Shown here in pieces: positions 54,801 through 64,000 of a stretch of 64,000 nucleotides of DNA. The notes beneath the pieces are model-generated. The model made no database searches and was not told the DNA's origin. It saw only the letters and a program-made list of their open reading frames with translations. The DNA is taken from contig JABMCL010001606.1 in the NCBI GenBank assembly GCA_018857735.1, positions 55,001 through 119,000 on the forward strand, in the 5' to 3' direction. Within the stretch, counting starts at the first letter, position 1. Each line of letters opens with the position of its first letter. This DNA is from Alviniconcha marisindica. Lineage: Eukaryota; Mollusca; Gastropoda; Provannidae. A program made the position numbers and the translations under genes.

Positions 54801-56500
54801 TAGCATTGTGGTTGCTGACAGATTTGCTGTTCTTGCTTTTTGGAGGATCTTACATCACTCCCTTCCCATGGTTTTTTTCGTTTCAAAATAATTCTGCAGT
54901 CATTCATAAAGTAGCACAATGTGTGATTCATATACTTCATCCACCATATCAGGACTGGACCATTGGCATTGCACATGTTTAAGTTATTTAGTTCTTGGAT
55001 TTGTATGCCTTGTCAACTGCACAAGGTCACTTCGCACAAATCACAATTACAGTTTCTTACGAGCAAAAAGCTGGCTCACTGTTCTACACAGAACACAATC
55101 AATAGCAAACATCCCAGCCAAAACAGTCAATAATTAGCACAATCACTATCTACAACTGCAAAAGATACTTCCAGACAGATTCCCTGTAACACATTCAGTA
55201 CAAAATCAAAGAACAATTGATCAGAACACAAGTATGTCTAAATCACATTTTTGAAGCACAGTAACACATGTTTTGGTGCCTATTTATATTCTGCAGGCAC
55301 TCAACATGAGAACCTGCTTAAATCAATTGACTATGAGCAGTGTGACCTATTTTATTTCACAGGCTAACGTGGGAATTCGCTTCAGCCAAGACTAACGCAA
55401 TTGAAAAGTATGGAGAGGATTTGGAAAAAATGTAGGTGAATGGACTGGGGAAGCGGAAATTAGGACAAGGAAGAAATTATGGCACTGACTAAGCATACTT
55501 GGCTATATTCTGACCTACTCCGTGCTTTTAAGGGAAAACATTCGTCAGCTCTGGGTTTTTAACAGAGGGGACCTTAATATTTTGTCTGCAGTGCCCAATA
55601 ACAAGGACACATTTAAGACAAAGAGAAACGGAAAGCTACAACATATTAAACTGTTCAAACAATAAAACAGTATATATGGAAATGGCCTTTTTTTGTCATA
55701 ATAAATGAGTTGCTAAGAGACAAGGTCATCGCAATTTGGAATTCCATATAGTGCTCATAGTGCATTTCATTAGAACCAGCACCACAGACACAAACAGCAA
55801 CAGCTCACTTGCAGACAACCTGAACTGTGTACTTTGATGGTCAAGGTACCCAGAAATTACGGTAAAATCCCCAGGGGGAGGGGGGTATAGGCTGGCTCAT
55901 GGTCTATTGGATGTAGGCTTGTCCAGCCATGATGAATTCTATATCGATCAAAAGCGATGTTGCTAAGCCTTCTTTCCATATCCATGATGGCTGCCTTCGA
56001 CAAGCAGAAGTCCTGAATAAAGTTGTTTGAAATGTGTTCAACGGATTTTGTACTATTTTTAGACCACGGACACTCTCATGAAAAATATCAGTAGAAAGAT
56101 CAATCTTTCTTCTTCAAAGTTATACTAAAATAAGAGTTCAAAACTATTCATACATCCAACACTAAGCCACCAAAACGTGATCACACAGAGATTTTATTAC
56201 CAAAGCCGCATGGTCAGCCATGGCCGCTGAGGCGACCGCACAAGCGATCGTGCATGCCAAGTTGGTGGCACGATCAGTGTTCTACATTGCGTGTAAACAA
56301 TATTGTTGTGAGTAAAAATATTAATATTTTTCTTGAAAGCCAGATTAAGCTGTCAAACGAATGCTTCTGTCAGTAAAAATGAAGCAGTCTGTGAACGATC
56401 GCAAACACGGGCGAGAACTGGTTTGGGTGTCAATGGGATGATCGACAAATTTATTTATAAACAGCAATTCTAGCAAACTTTTCTACTAATGACAGTCTAG
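54801..56500. other. No gene seen
   Basis: AT-rich sequence with no recognisable coding segment or long repeat. Confidence 0.5.
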
Positions 56501-56509
56501 GACAGGCTT

Positions 56510-56650
56510 TATTGGTAATATCCAAGGAGACAGTCAGAAATTCCTGGGACATTTCAAGTGCCATTTTGGGCCCCAAATATCATCAGAATCACTCAAACAG
56601 ATCTCCCAAATGAAGCCAACATTTGCAACAAAAGTGACTGATTCAGTCTG
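56510..56650. repeat. Single arm of the repeat at 37870-38820
   Basis: CCAAGGAGACAGTCAGAAAT, GGGACATTTCAA, CATCAGAATCACTCAAACAG and GCCAACATTTGCAAC correspond in order to the arms at 37.9 and 38.7 kb. Confidence 0.55.
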
Positions 56651-56765
56651 TAAATGGGTGAGTGGATCAATTGTTATACTGACATCAGCACTGGGGAAGC
56701 CTGCACGATTACTCAGAAATTAGATCTAGATCAAATATCTTAAAGGAGCATACGCATACTGAAGG

Positions 56766-56768
<3 letters not shown>

Positions 56769-56824
<56 letters not shown>
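56769..56824. repeat. (CA)n(TA)n microsatellite
   Basis: CA repeats passing into TA repeats. Confidence 0.93.
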
Positions 56825-56826
<2 letters not shown>

Positions 56827-56894
56827 TACACTCACTTTCTGTTGCAAATTTTGGGTTTATTCATTTTGTATATATTGGGTAAATGGCTGCAAAA

Positions 56895-57000
56895 AGAAGA
56901 CATAATAATAATAATTTATTTTATTTTTTAATAATTTATTTTATATAGCGCCTCAACAACAATTATATGAGCTCTTAGCGCTGTACAGATCAACAAATGC
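56895..57000 (-). mobile_element. LINE-type 3' terminus
   Basis: On - GCTAAGAGCTC...GGCGCTATATAAAATAAATT ends in a (TTA/ATT)n tail. It may be the 3' end of LINE D or of a separate copy. 57001-57600 shows nothing further. Confidence 0.45.
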
Positions 57001-57598
57001 AATAGAACACACATCAGTATGTTACTTAAATTAGCCTAAAACATAGCTGTCAACCCCTGTTGGGAGTAAACCTTAGTCCAGAGTTTGTGAACCAGTATCT
57101 CTCTTATGCAGGCTGGGGTCTTTTGATTTTTCACTGGTACCAGCAGCATTTTGAATTCCAATCGGCACATGTGGCAGTGGAAGGAAGAAGCAATGTTGTG
57201 CTAAATATGCATGCACAACTTCAAATCTCATTTCTGATGAGATTTCTTACCTATTGCACTAGGCCAGCCAGTGTGCATTTGGTGATGGTGTTCATTGGCT
57301 GCTCGTTTAACAGTTTTTCAGTCTTTTTGCTCAGTTTAAAACTAAAACAAATCTCATGAAAATTATGTTTTCCTGTATCCATTTTCCAGTATGGCCATAT
57401 CCCCCCAAAATAATGAAAAACCTGTATTTTATACTGGTAAACTGTATGGGTTGACAGGTATGCTAAAACAACAATTTAAAAAGATAAATCCTCTATCTAT
57501 ACATATTTCAATTCACTCATATTCAAGATTCATTTTAAAACATAACATTTAGAATAAAAATATGAATTTAGACATTAAAACAATCTGCAAGTAATGCA

Positions 57599-57602
<4 letters not shown>

Positions 57603-57652
<50 letters not shown>
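57603..57652. repeat. (CA)n microsatellite
   Basis: About 50 bp of CA repeat followed by a short TCTCTC stretch. Confidence 0.93.
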
Positions 57653-57656
<4 letters not shown>

Positions 57657-57834
57657 ATTCTCTCTCTCTCATGCACATACACACACACTACACGCGCACA
57701 TCCACAACGGAGTATACCACTTTGAGAACACGTAGCTTATTTAAAACATTTAACAACAATCAATATCTCATCACAGATAAATAAAAGCAGCAGAACTAGA
57801 ACAATGTTTACAGCATTGTTTTCAGGTTAAATGA

Positions 57835-58000
57835 AATCAAATGTTATAAAACATAATAAATTTAAAACTAGTAATAAAACAATTACACATAATTCATTTT
57901 GCTTTGCACCCTATTTCGTCTCTCTAAATGAAATAAAATATGATAAAACATAATAAATTCAAAACCAGTAATAAAACAATTATACATAATTCATTTATTG
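57835..58000 (-). repeat. Tandemly duplicated 3' UTR segment of LINE D
   Basis: On + AATCAAATGTTATAAAACAT...ATAAAACAATTACACATAAT (57837-57898) is repeated with small changes at about 57930-57992. A C homopolymer is at 58038-58062. Confidence 0.7.
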
Positions 58001-58078
58001 TGTGCCCTTTCTCCTCCTCCTCCTCTCTCTTTCCTCTCCCCCCCCCCCCCCCCCCCCCCCCCACCCTCTCTCTCCACT

Positions 58079-59588
58079 CTATGACAGGTGTTTCATGAAC
58101 AGGTACGTCTTTAGTTGTTTTCTGAACGTGACCAGACACTGGCTCTGTCTGACGTGTACAGGGAGTGAATTCCAAGTAGCTGGACCATACACAGAAAACG
58201 ATCTTTTTCCGTAAGTATTCAGAGAGAATCGCGTAACAACTAAGAGGGAAGAGTCTTGAGATCTTAGAGTTCTAGTGGGTTTGTAAGTTTGGAGATAGGA
58301 GGGCATAGCAACAGAGTTGAGGCATTGGTAGCATAGGGTAGAGACCTTGTATTCTATCCTAGCTTTAACAGGCAGCCAGTGAAATATTTTTAAGAATGGA
58401 GTAGCGCTTTCACGCTGTGGTTTACGAAGGACCAGTCTGGCAGCACTATTCTGTATGTGTTGAAGCTTTGCAAGTTTGTGATCAGGAAGGCCAGCCAAAA
58501 GAGAATTACAATAATCAAGACAGGAGAGAATGAAGGCTACAGCCAATGTATTTGCGGCATCAACAGTCAGGAAAGAACAGATCTTACTGATTCTACGAAG
58601 CTGGAAATATAAAACTTTACACAACTGATTCACCTGCATTTCCACTGACAGAGACTCATCCAAGAACACACCAAGATTCCGTACTGATTCAGAAAATGCA
58701 GTCTCACAGTCCTGAAAAACCATCGAGTTGGTGCTGATCTGCTTTAGCTTTGACTTTGACCCAATGGCAGTGAGTTCAGTTTTGTCATCGTTCATCTAAG
58801 TTCTAGTATTTCCTTTCATCCAGATACCCACTTCTTCTATGCTAGATGTCATGTCTCTAACCAGGCTAGAAAACTCTGAAGGTGCAGCTGAATCATGTAG
58901 CTGTGAATCATCAGCAAAAAAGTGGTACCTAACTGCTGCATAACAGAGCCCAGGGGCTGGGTGTACACAATGAACAGAATGGGTCCAAGGACCGAATCCT
59001 GAGGCACGCCATACTTCAAGGTTGATGGAGCGGACTGAACATCATTCACAAAGACGGACTGCGTGTGATTTAACAAGTAAGACTCAAACCAACCAAGAAC
59101 AGTTCCAGTACAGCCGAAAGTAGACGACAACCGCTGACTCAAAATGACATGGTCTATTGTGTCAAATGCTGCCGAAAGGTTGAGCAGTGACAGGATAGAC
59201 ACATGACCATCATCAGATGCCTGAAGGAGGTCCGATTCACCACACACAATAGAGCTGTTTCCGTACTATGACACTTCTGGTAGGCCGACTGGAACGGCTC
59301 CAGGAGGTTGTGAGTCTCAAGGTGGGTCATCAGTTGAGTGAGAACAACACGCTCAAGAACCTTTGACAAAAATGGCAAATTTGACACCGGACGATAGTTT
59401 TTTAGAAGTTCAGGGTCTAGATTAAACTTCAACAATGGTTTCACAAGGGTGTGCTTGAAACATTGTGGGACAACACCAGAAATCAAAGAGGTGTTGATGA
59501 TATCTGTTATAACAGGAATCAGTTCGTCCAAGCAGTCAAGAAAGAGGGGTAAGGGGACTGGGTCAGGATCACAGGATTTCTTTGGCAT
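58079..59588 (-). pseudogene. LINE D reverse transcriptase and C-terminal domain
   Basis: Order: MPKKSCDPDPVPLPLFLDCL, KNYRPVSNLPFLSKVLERVV, FQSAYQKCHSTETALL, then after a frameshift LLNLSAAFDTIDH, GVPQDSVLGPILF (GVPQGS in relatives), and the catalytic FADDSQLHDS in yet another frame at about 58920-58890. The C-terminal 238 codons are open: VRNLGVFLDESLS, LDYCNSLLAGLPDHKLAKLQ, NSAARLVL, HWLPVKARIEYKV and FSVYGPATWNSLP. Confidence 0.88.
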
Positions 59589-59603
59589 CTAAAAAATTAT
59601 TTG

Positions 59604-60841
59604 TGTGAGCAAGTGCTCTTTGTACGTTTTTACAATAATCCCGCCCCGGTTATCAGATCCATGCAATTTCATTACTGTACTGTTAGTAACCCGGGAACCA
59701 GAGTAGACGACGTTTTTGTTTTGAAGCGCGGTGTGTAACGTAACGCCACATGGCCTTCACACAGCCAACCGGTGATAGCCGCTGGTGCGCGCCATTTTCA
59801 AATCTGTTTACTCCCTTAATATTTTGACCGCTTGTTTGTTTACCTACTCCTCGTCCTTTTTATGCACCAAGCCATGTGTAATATAATTTGGCATCTTAGA
59901 ATGTTTATCCAATGTTTATTTAGACGCAGGATCGAGCTTAATCAGGAGTCGATGCCTCTCTGGGTCCATTCTTTTTATAGCTGTCGTCTGCATGGCGTGT
60001 TCTCTGTTAGTAGGCCTACTAGTGAATAGTAGCGAATCGTTGTTTTGACTCGATTAAAGTAATTCTGTGTCGATCAATGCTTTGTCGTATAGTATTTTGC
60101 TTAGCTGACTTCATGTTTAGTGTTTATTTTGGGTTGAAATTAACTTATTAAGTATTGTGTACTGTAGAAGCTAAGTTGTATTCATAGACTACTTGGTATC
60201 ACTATCAGCGCTGCTGCGACTAAGATAACGCGCCCCAGGCGAAAGTTCGCACTGATTGTTTTAGTGCTAGTCTTTGAGTGTGTCTTGCTTCTCTTACAGA
60301 GCGTTGTATTGTAATTGTTATGTACCGTTTTAACCGTGGGAGTGTGTTCTTTATTCTGATGTAAGTTTTAGTGACAGTTATATTTTGTACATTGTGTTAG
60401 TTGTGATTTAGTTGTACTCGTGAATCTGCTTATAGACAGGCGCAAGCCACGATTCCCACTCTTGTTGTAAATAAAATAAGTCATGTGTGTACATTTTGTT
60501 TATACGGTTTGAAAGGTTGTAATTGTAGCTTTCATTTGATGTTTTTCATGTTATAATTAGTTTAGTTATTGTAGAGGAAACTGTATTTGTGCGGGCCAAG
60601 GAAACACAATAGTCAGCCATTTTGTGGTCCAGAGGGCCGATTTTATTGTAGCGATAGCGTGTGTTCCTTGCGGCCCGCGCAGTTCTCTGATCTATGCGTG
60701 CGCATGAGGATTTTGGGTGTGCTGAAAAGTTGTCTGCTGCTGAGCAAATAAAGCCTGATTGCTGCCGTACGCCTGCTGTGGTCTCCATTTCGACAGACTC
60801 CGCTGCCTGTGTCCTGTCCTTCTACCACTCCACTCCATTAC
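59604..60841 (+). mobile_element. Solo-LTR-like insertion in LINE D
   Basis: Starts TGTGAGCAAG and ends CCATTAC(A), flanked by ATTTG (59599-59603, 60842-60846); with a TGT...ACA end the duplication is TTTG. It carries AATAAAG near 60748 followed by a GC-richer stretch like R-U5. There is no protein-coding frame of note. Length 1.24 kb. The LTR family is unknown. Confidence 0.65.
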
Positions 60842-60846
60842 ATTTG

Positions 60847-62337
60847 CTTAACGTGTTTTGAACTGACAGCATGGAAAGTTTCAAGCGGAATACCAGAAAA
60901 AACGACAGAGTCTGCACGATGGGGCGTTGAGTCCAGATTACTCTGGATCGTCTCTATCTTTTCGGTAAAAAATTCGTTGAACTTACTGGGAAGATTTACG
61001 GGGGAAATACTGCCTGGCGGGACAGTGTTCTTGGATGAGCCCATAATCTTTACCACTCAGACGAAACAGTTCCTTGGAAGAATTGGCACTGACAATTTTT
61101 TCACACAAGAACTGTTTCTTTGCGTTCCTAATCTGTCGATTTACAACATTACGACAGTGAGCGTAAATCTGACGGTGAACTTCAAGACTGGTCTTATGCC
61201 ACTGTCGCTTGGCACATCAACGTTGTTGTTTGGCCTGCTTTATTTCCTGGGTCATCCAAGGCGCGGACATATGGTCTGACACCCGCCGCGTGACAAGCGG
61301 CGCATGCTTGTCCAAAGGTTCACAGAGACACGCATTGTAAGCACTGACTGCTTCAGCGGCGCCAGAGACAGCTGGAAACGCTAACAAAACATAGGCCTTA
61401 AAGTTATCAATGTTCATAGCTCTCACATTTCACGATCTCACTTCCTTTGTCGTCTTCCCTGGCTTTCTGAAACGCAACGCAAAAGAAATCACAAGGTGGT
61501 CTGAAATGAGTTTATCAACAACGCAAAGTCCTCAACGTCCACAACCCTGTTGGTGATGAGCCAGTCTAGTGTGTGTCCACGACGGTGAGTGGGGACATTG
61601 ACAAGTTGCTGTAAGCTAAGATTGCGCAGCAGTTTTTTCAGGTCAGCAACAGAAACATCAGAGTCAGAGTCAAAATTTATGTCGCCAAGCACAAAAAGTC
61701 TGTCGCACGAGACGTAAGACTCGAGTAGATCTGGGAACTCATCCAGGAACATCTTGTTGGACAGCTTGTTCTTTCTGCTTGGCGGTGGGCGGTAAACACA
61801 CAGGAACGTCACTGACTGGTCTTGATAGCAGAGGTGCGTTTCACACACCTTGAATGATTTGACAGCCAAGTCCTTTGTTGACACTTTAACACAATCCACC
61901 AAACTGTTTCTGAACAACACAGCAAGTCCACCCCCCGTGCCATTAGCCATAGGTACAGTTTTCAAAGTGAAACCAGGTGGTGTCACTGCAGCCATTTCAC
62001 ACTCGTCACCTGTAGGCCTAAGCCACGTTTCTGTCAGGAAGACCAAGTCATAACTGCCCTTTGTGATCAGGTCGCACATGTTGTCAGTCTTGTTTCTGCA
62101 TGATTGTGAATTAAAACAAATTACCTTAAAACACTGCTTTTTGGGTTGAATGCATGGACTGGTGTCAATCTGAATCAAGTTCAAAGGATTGCTCTCATGG
62201 GTAAGTACTGTGATTTTCATTGACAAAATGAGGACTTGCCTACATGTAGGTCTGCATTTTGCTTGGAAACGCTTGCACATCGCTGTGGCACTGTGGTCAG
62301 TTCGGTGGGACGAACCGATGCGGCGCTCCACGGACAT
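60847..62337 (-). pseudogene. LINE D endonuclease and linker
   Basis: The endonuclease ORF of about 280 codons contains ICFNSQSCRNKTD, VFLTETWLRP (catalytic Glu), GTGGGLAVLFRNSL, CVYRPPPSRKNKL, LFVLGDINFD (catalytic Asp/Asn) and THRRGHTLDWLITN. After a frame break, the linker reads AYNACLCEPLDKHAPLVTRR and PWMTQEIKQAKQ (about 61330-61220), then KFNEFFTEKIETIQ (about 60990). Confidence 0.85.
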
Positions 62338-62560
62338 GCAGCTCCATCACAGACGACTCATATTTTCTGCTGTTTGCGTCGACCCCCTCTACATGAGTGC
62401 CTCAACGAAAGGTGGTGTCCGGTCCCCAGCTCTTGAAGGCAAGAGATCAGCAAGGGGTCGAGTAGGCCTCTCCCAGGTTTGCAAGACAGAAGCTGGTCCT
62501 GCTCGTAGTGACAAATGGGTTCAGTACAACTGAACACAGAAGCGCAGGTATCGGTGTCTT

Positions 62561-64000
62561 AGTCATCCTGAGTACTGACACCAAGTGGTGTATGTGTGGA
62601 GTGAAGCACGTGCAAATACTGGTCACTGCCTTCAGCCAGCAATGGCTGCCACTGAGCGATCAAGCTAAGAATCAGATGCAGAAACAAACACACACAAGCA
62701 ATTCTGGATCCCGTGGGCAGAGACGCACAAAATATATACCAGTAGGTAGTCCAATCCATGACGGAAACACTACGCTTATCAGCAAAATTAAACAATGGTC
62801 TAATTTACACAAAAAGTAACATACACTGTCAGGCGTGTGAACTCAACTCAACATAGCTGAGACTGTTGTGCCCTTTGTTTTTAAATGGGGGTTTGAAGTC
62901 AATCCAGTAAGTAACAATTCCAGGATGTTGGAGACAGAGGATTTTGGGGACATCGCTTCTGCATCTATGCCCTTGAAACGGGGCCTGTAAGGTGATGCAA
63001 CTATAGGTCAGCCTGAAAAAAATGAACTTTTAAATTTACTGTGTGAGTGTGATCATCAGAAAAGTATGGTTAATTGTGGTTATTTTTGTACAAAAAGTAA
63101 GATGAGAGGACAAGTTGAAGAGGAGTTATGATTTTTGTACCATTTTTAAGATTGACGGACGGCATTTAAAAAAAAATGAATTTAGCAAGTTTGATGTGAA
63201 ATATCTGGAGGAATAATCAAAATGAAGGTCTACAAAACATTGGGACTATTATTTGTACTGTAGAGAATGAGATTCCTAAATATTAGACAGGTTATATGCA
63301 AAATAGCTTCCTGATGGGACCTTAAATCTCAGGATTTCTCTAATTTGCATTTTATGGGCAAATTGGGGCAACAAATTAAATATTTAAAAAATCATAACTT
63401 CGGAACTGTACTCAAATGATCAACATAAAATTGGTATCACTGAAATCAGATGTAAAAGATCTATGCAAAGATATAAAGTCTGATAGTCAACTATTGATTT
63501 ACAAGAGCACTTTGGACTACCTACATGTGTGCGCGCGCGCATGTATGTGTTTGGGCGGGGGTGGGGGTCGATGTTTGATGGCATATTTTTTGGTTAACTT
63601 TACATTGTGTTTTGATGTTGTTTGTTTTAACTCGAGTATGAAATGTACGCGCCTCGGGCTCATTCGAGAACGGGCGCTCTGAGAGGGCGCTATTATATTC
63701 TTCAGTGCTTACCTTATCCAGAACGTGACTCGAGTGTCCTTCCAAATGAGTCTGGGTGCCTTTTTTTCATTTTGGCGGTGAAGGGAAAAAAATGCAAACA
63801 AGAGGAAAAATGAAGTGGGTCTCTGAAAGCAAAGACACTGCGTACACACACACACACACACACGCACACGAATTGCAATGTCTGCTGAAATTGCGGCGTC
63901 ACAACGCCATATTGGTTGGTTGGGAAATTCTAGTTGTCAGCAGGAGTAAAGTACAAGAAACTCATTTAAAGAAGATAATTATAGTTCGTATTTTTTTTTT
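62561..64000. other. No gene seen
   Basis: AT-rich sequence with a small GC/GCGC tract (about 63530), a GGGGG-rich stretch (about 63555) and a (CA)n tract (about 63845-63865). Open frames are short and unrecognised. Confidence 0.5.

Larger units (their letters stand above)
58079..62560 (-). mobile_element. LINE D: CR1/L2/Rex1-group non-LTR retrotransposon split by an LTR insertion
   Basis: On - : endonuclease (62337-61489), linker (61426-60847), then after the 59604-60841 insertion RT (59588-58849) and the C-terminal region (58795-58079). Rejoining across the target duplication gives continuous LINE text (KHVKQ before, MPKKSCDPDP after). Frame breaks make it inactive. 62340-62560 probably holds its 5' part. 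The clade is inferred from RT and endonuclease wording. Confidence 0.85.

Noticed and set aside
57060..57359. A 99-codon frame with hydrophobic segments
   Set aside because: No signal peptide, family motif, splice context or codon bias to support a gene.

Overview
The window looks like animal nuclear DNA, most likely from a lophotrochozoan and probably a gastropod mollusc. The reasons are spliced and intronless animal genes (a Schlafen-like gene and a prominin), very long CA/GT, TA and poly-G/C tracts, tRNA- and 5S-derived SINEs, DIRS, Ty3/gypsy, Tx1-type and 2A-bearing LINE elements. The species call is inference. No bacterial genes, rRNA operon, CRISPR array or intact tRNA gene was seen.

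Two host genes are well supported. (1) A prominin (CD133)-like five-pass membrane glycoprotein is read from one uninterrupted exon on + (9724 or 9817 to 12744). A degenerate piece of a second prominin copy lies directly upstream. (2) A Schlafen-like-1 (SLFNL1-type) gene lies on - (33448 to 23098). I assembled it from six exons whose GT/AG junctions and phases all agree, giving 519 residues: an RRM-like N-terminus, a Ser/Arg-rich linker, an AlbA_2/Schlafen nuclease-like domain and a C-terminal coiled coil. Its introns are packed with repeats.

Most of the rest is mobile DNA. Layout: 1-430 microsatellites; 430-4971 LINE A (+) with a 2A-like motif, endonuclease and reverse transcriptase, broken by a SINE; 5390-6835 LINE B (-) next to a tRNA-derived SINE; 7.2-9.4 kb no gene seen; 9.4-12.7 kb prominin; 12.8-17.3 kb non-coding with repeats and a MITE; 17.28-21.74 kb a structurally complete but mutated DIRS element; 23.1-33.4 kb SLFNL1 with palindromic minisatellites, a 5S-derived SINE, hairpin elements and a PIF/Harbinger-like element carrying its own TATA box and ORF; 34.6-37.2 kb an inverted-repeat element carrying repeated nuclear-receptor half-site motifs; 38.9-39.8 kb SINEs; 40.2-46.5 kb a complex satellite split by a 5'-truncated Tx1/L1-type LINE with an 11-bp target duplication; 48.13-52.31 kb a Ty3/gypsy element with two LTRs whose reverse transcriptase region is deleted; 53.5-54.8 kb a 106-bp inverted repeat and a fragment of an unknown metal-binding-like protein; 57.8-62.5 kb LINE D (-) split by a 1.24-kb solo-LTR-like insertion.

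The two host genes show no evident functional link. The elements are nested, which gives a relative order of events: SINE into LINE A, Tx1 LINE into satellite, LTR into LINE D, SINE into an SLFNL1 intron just beside a splice site.
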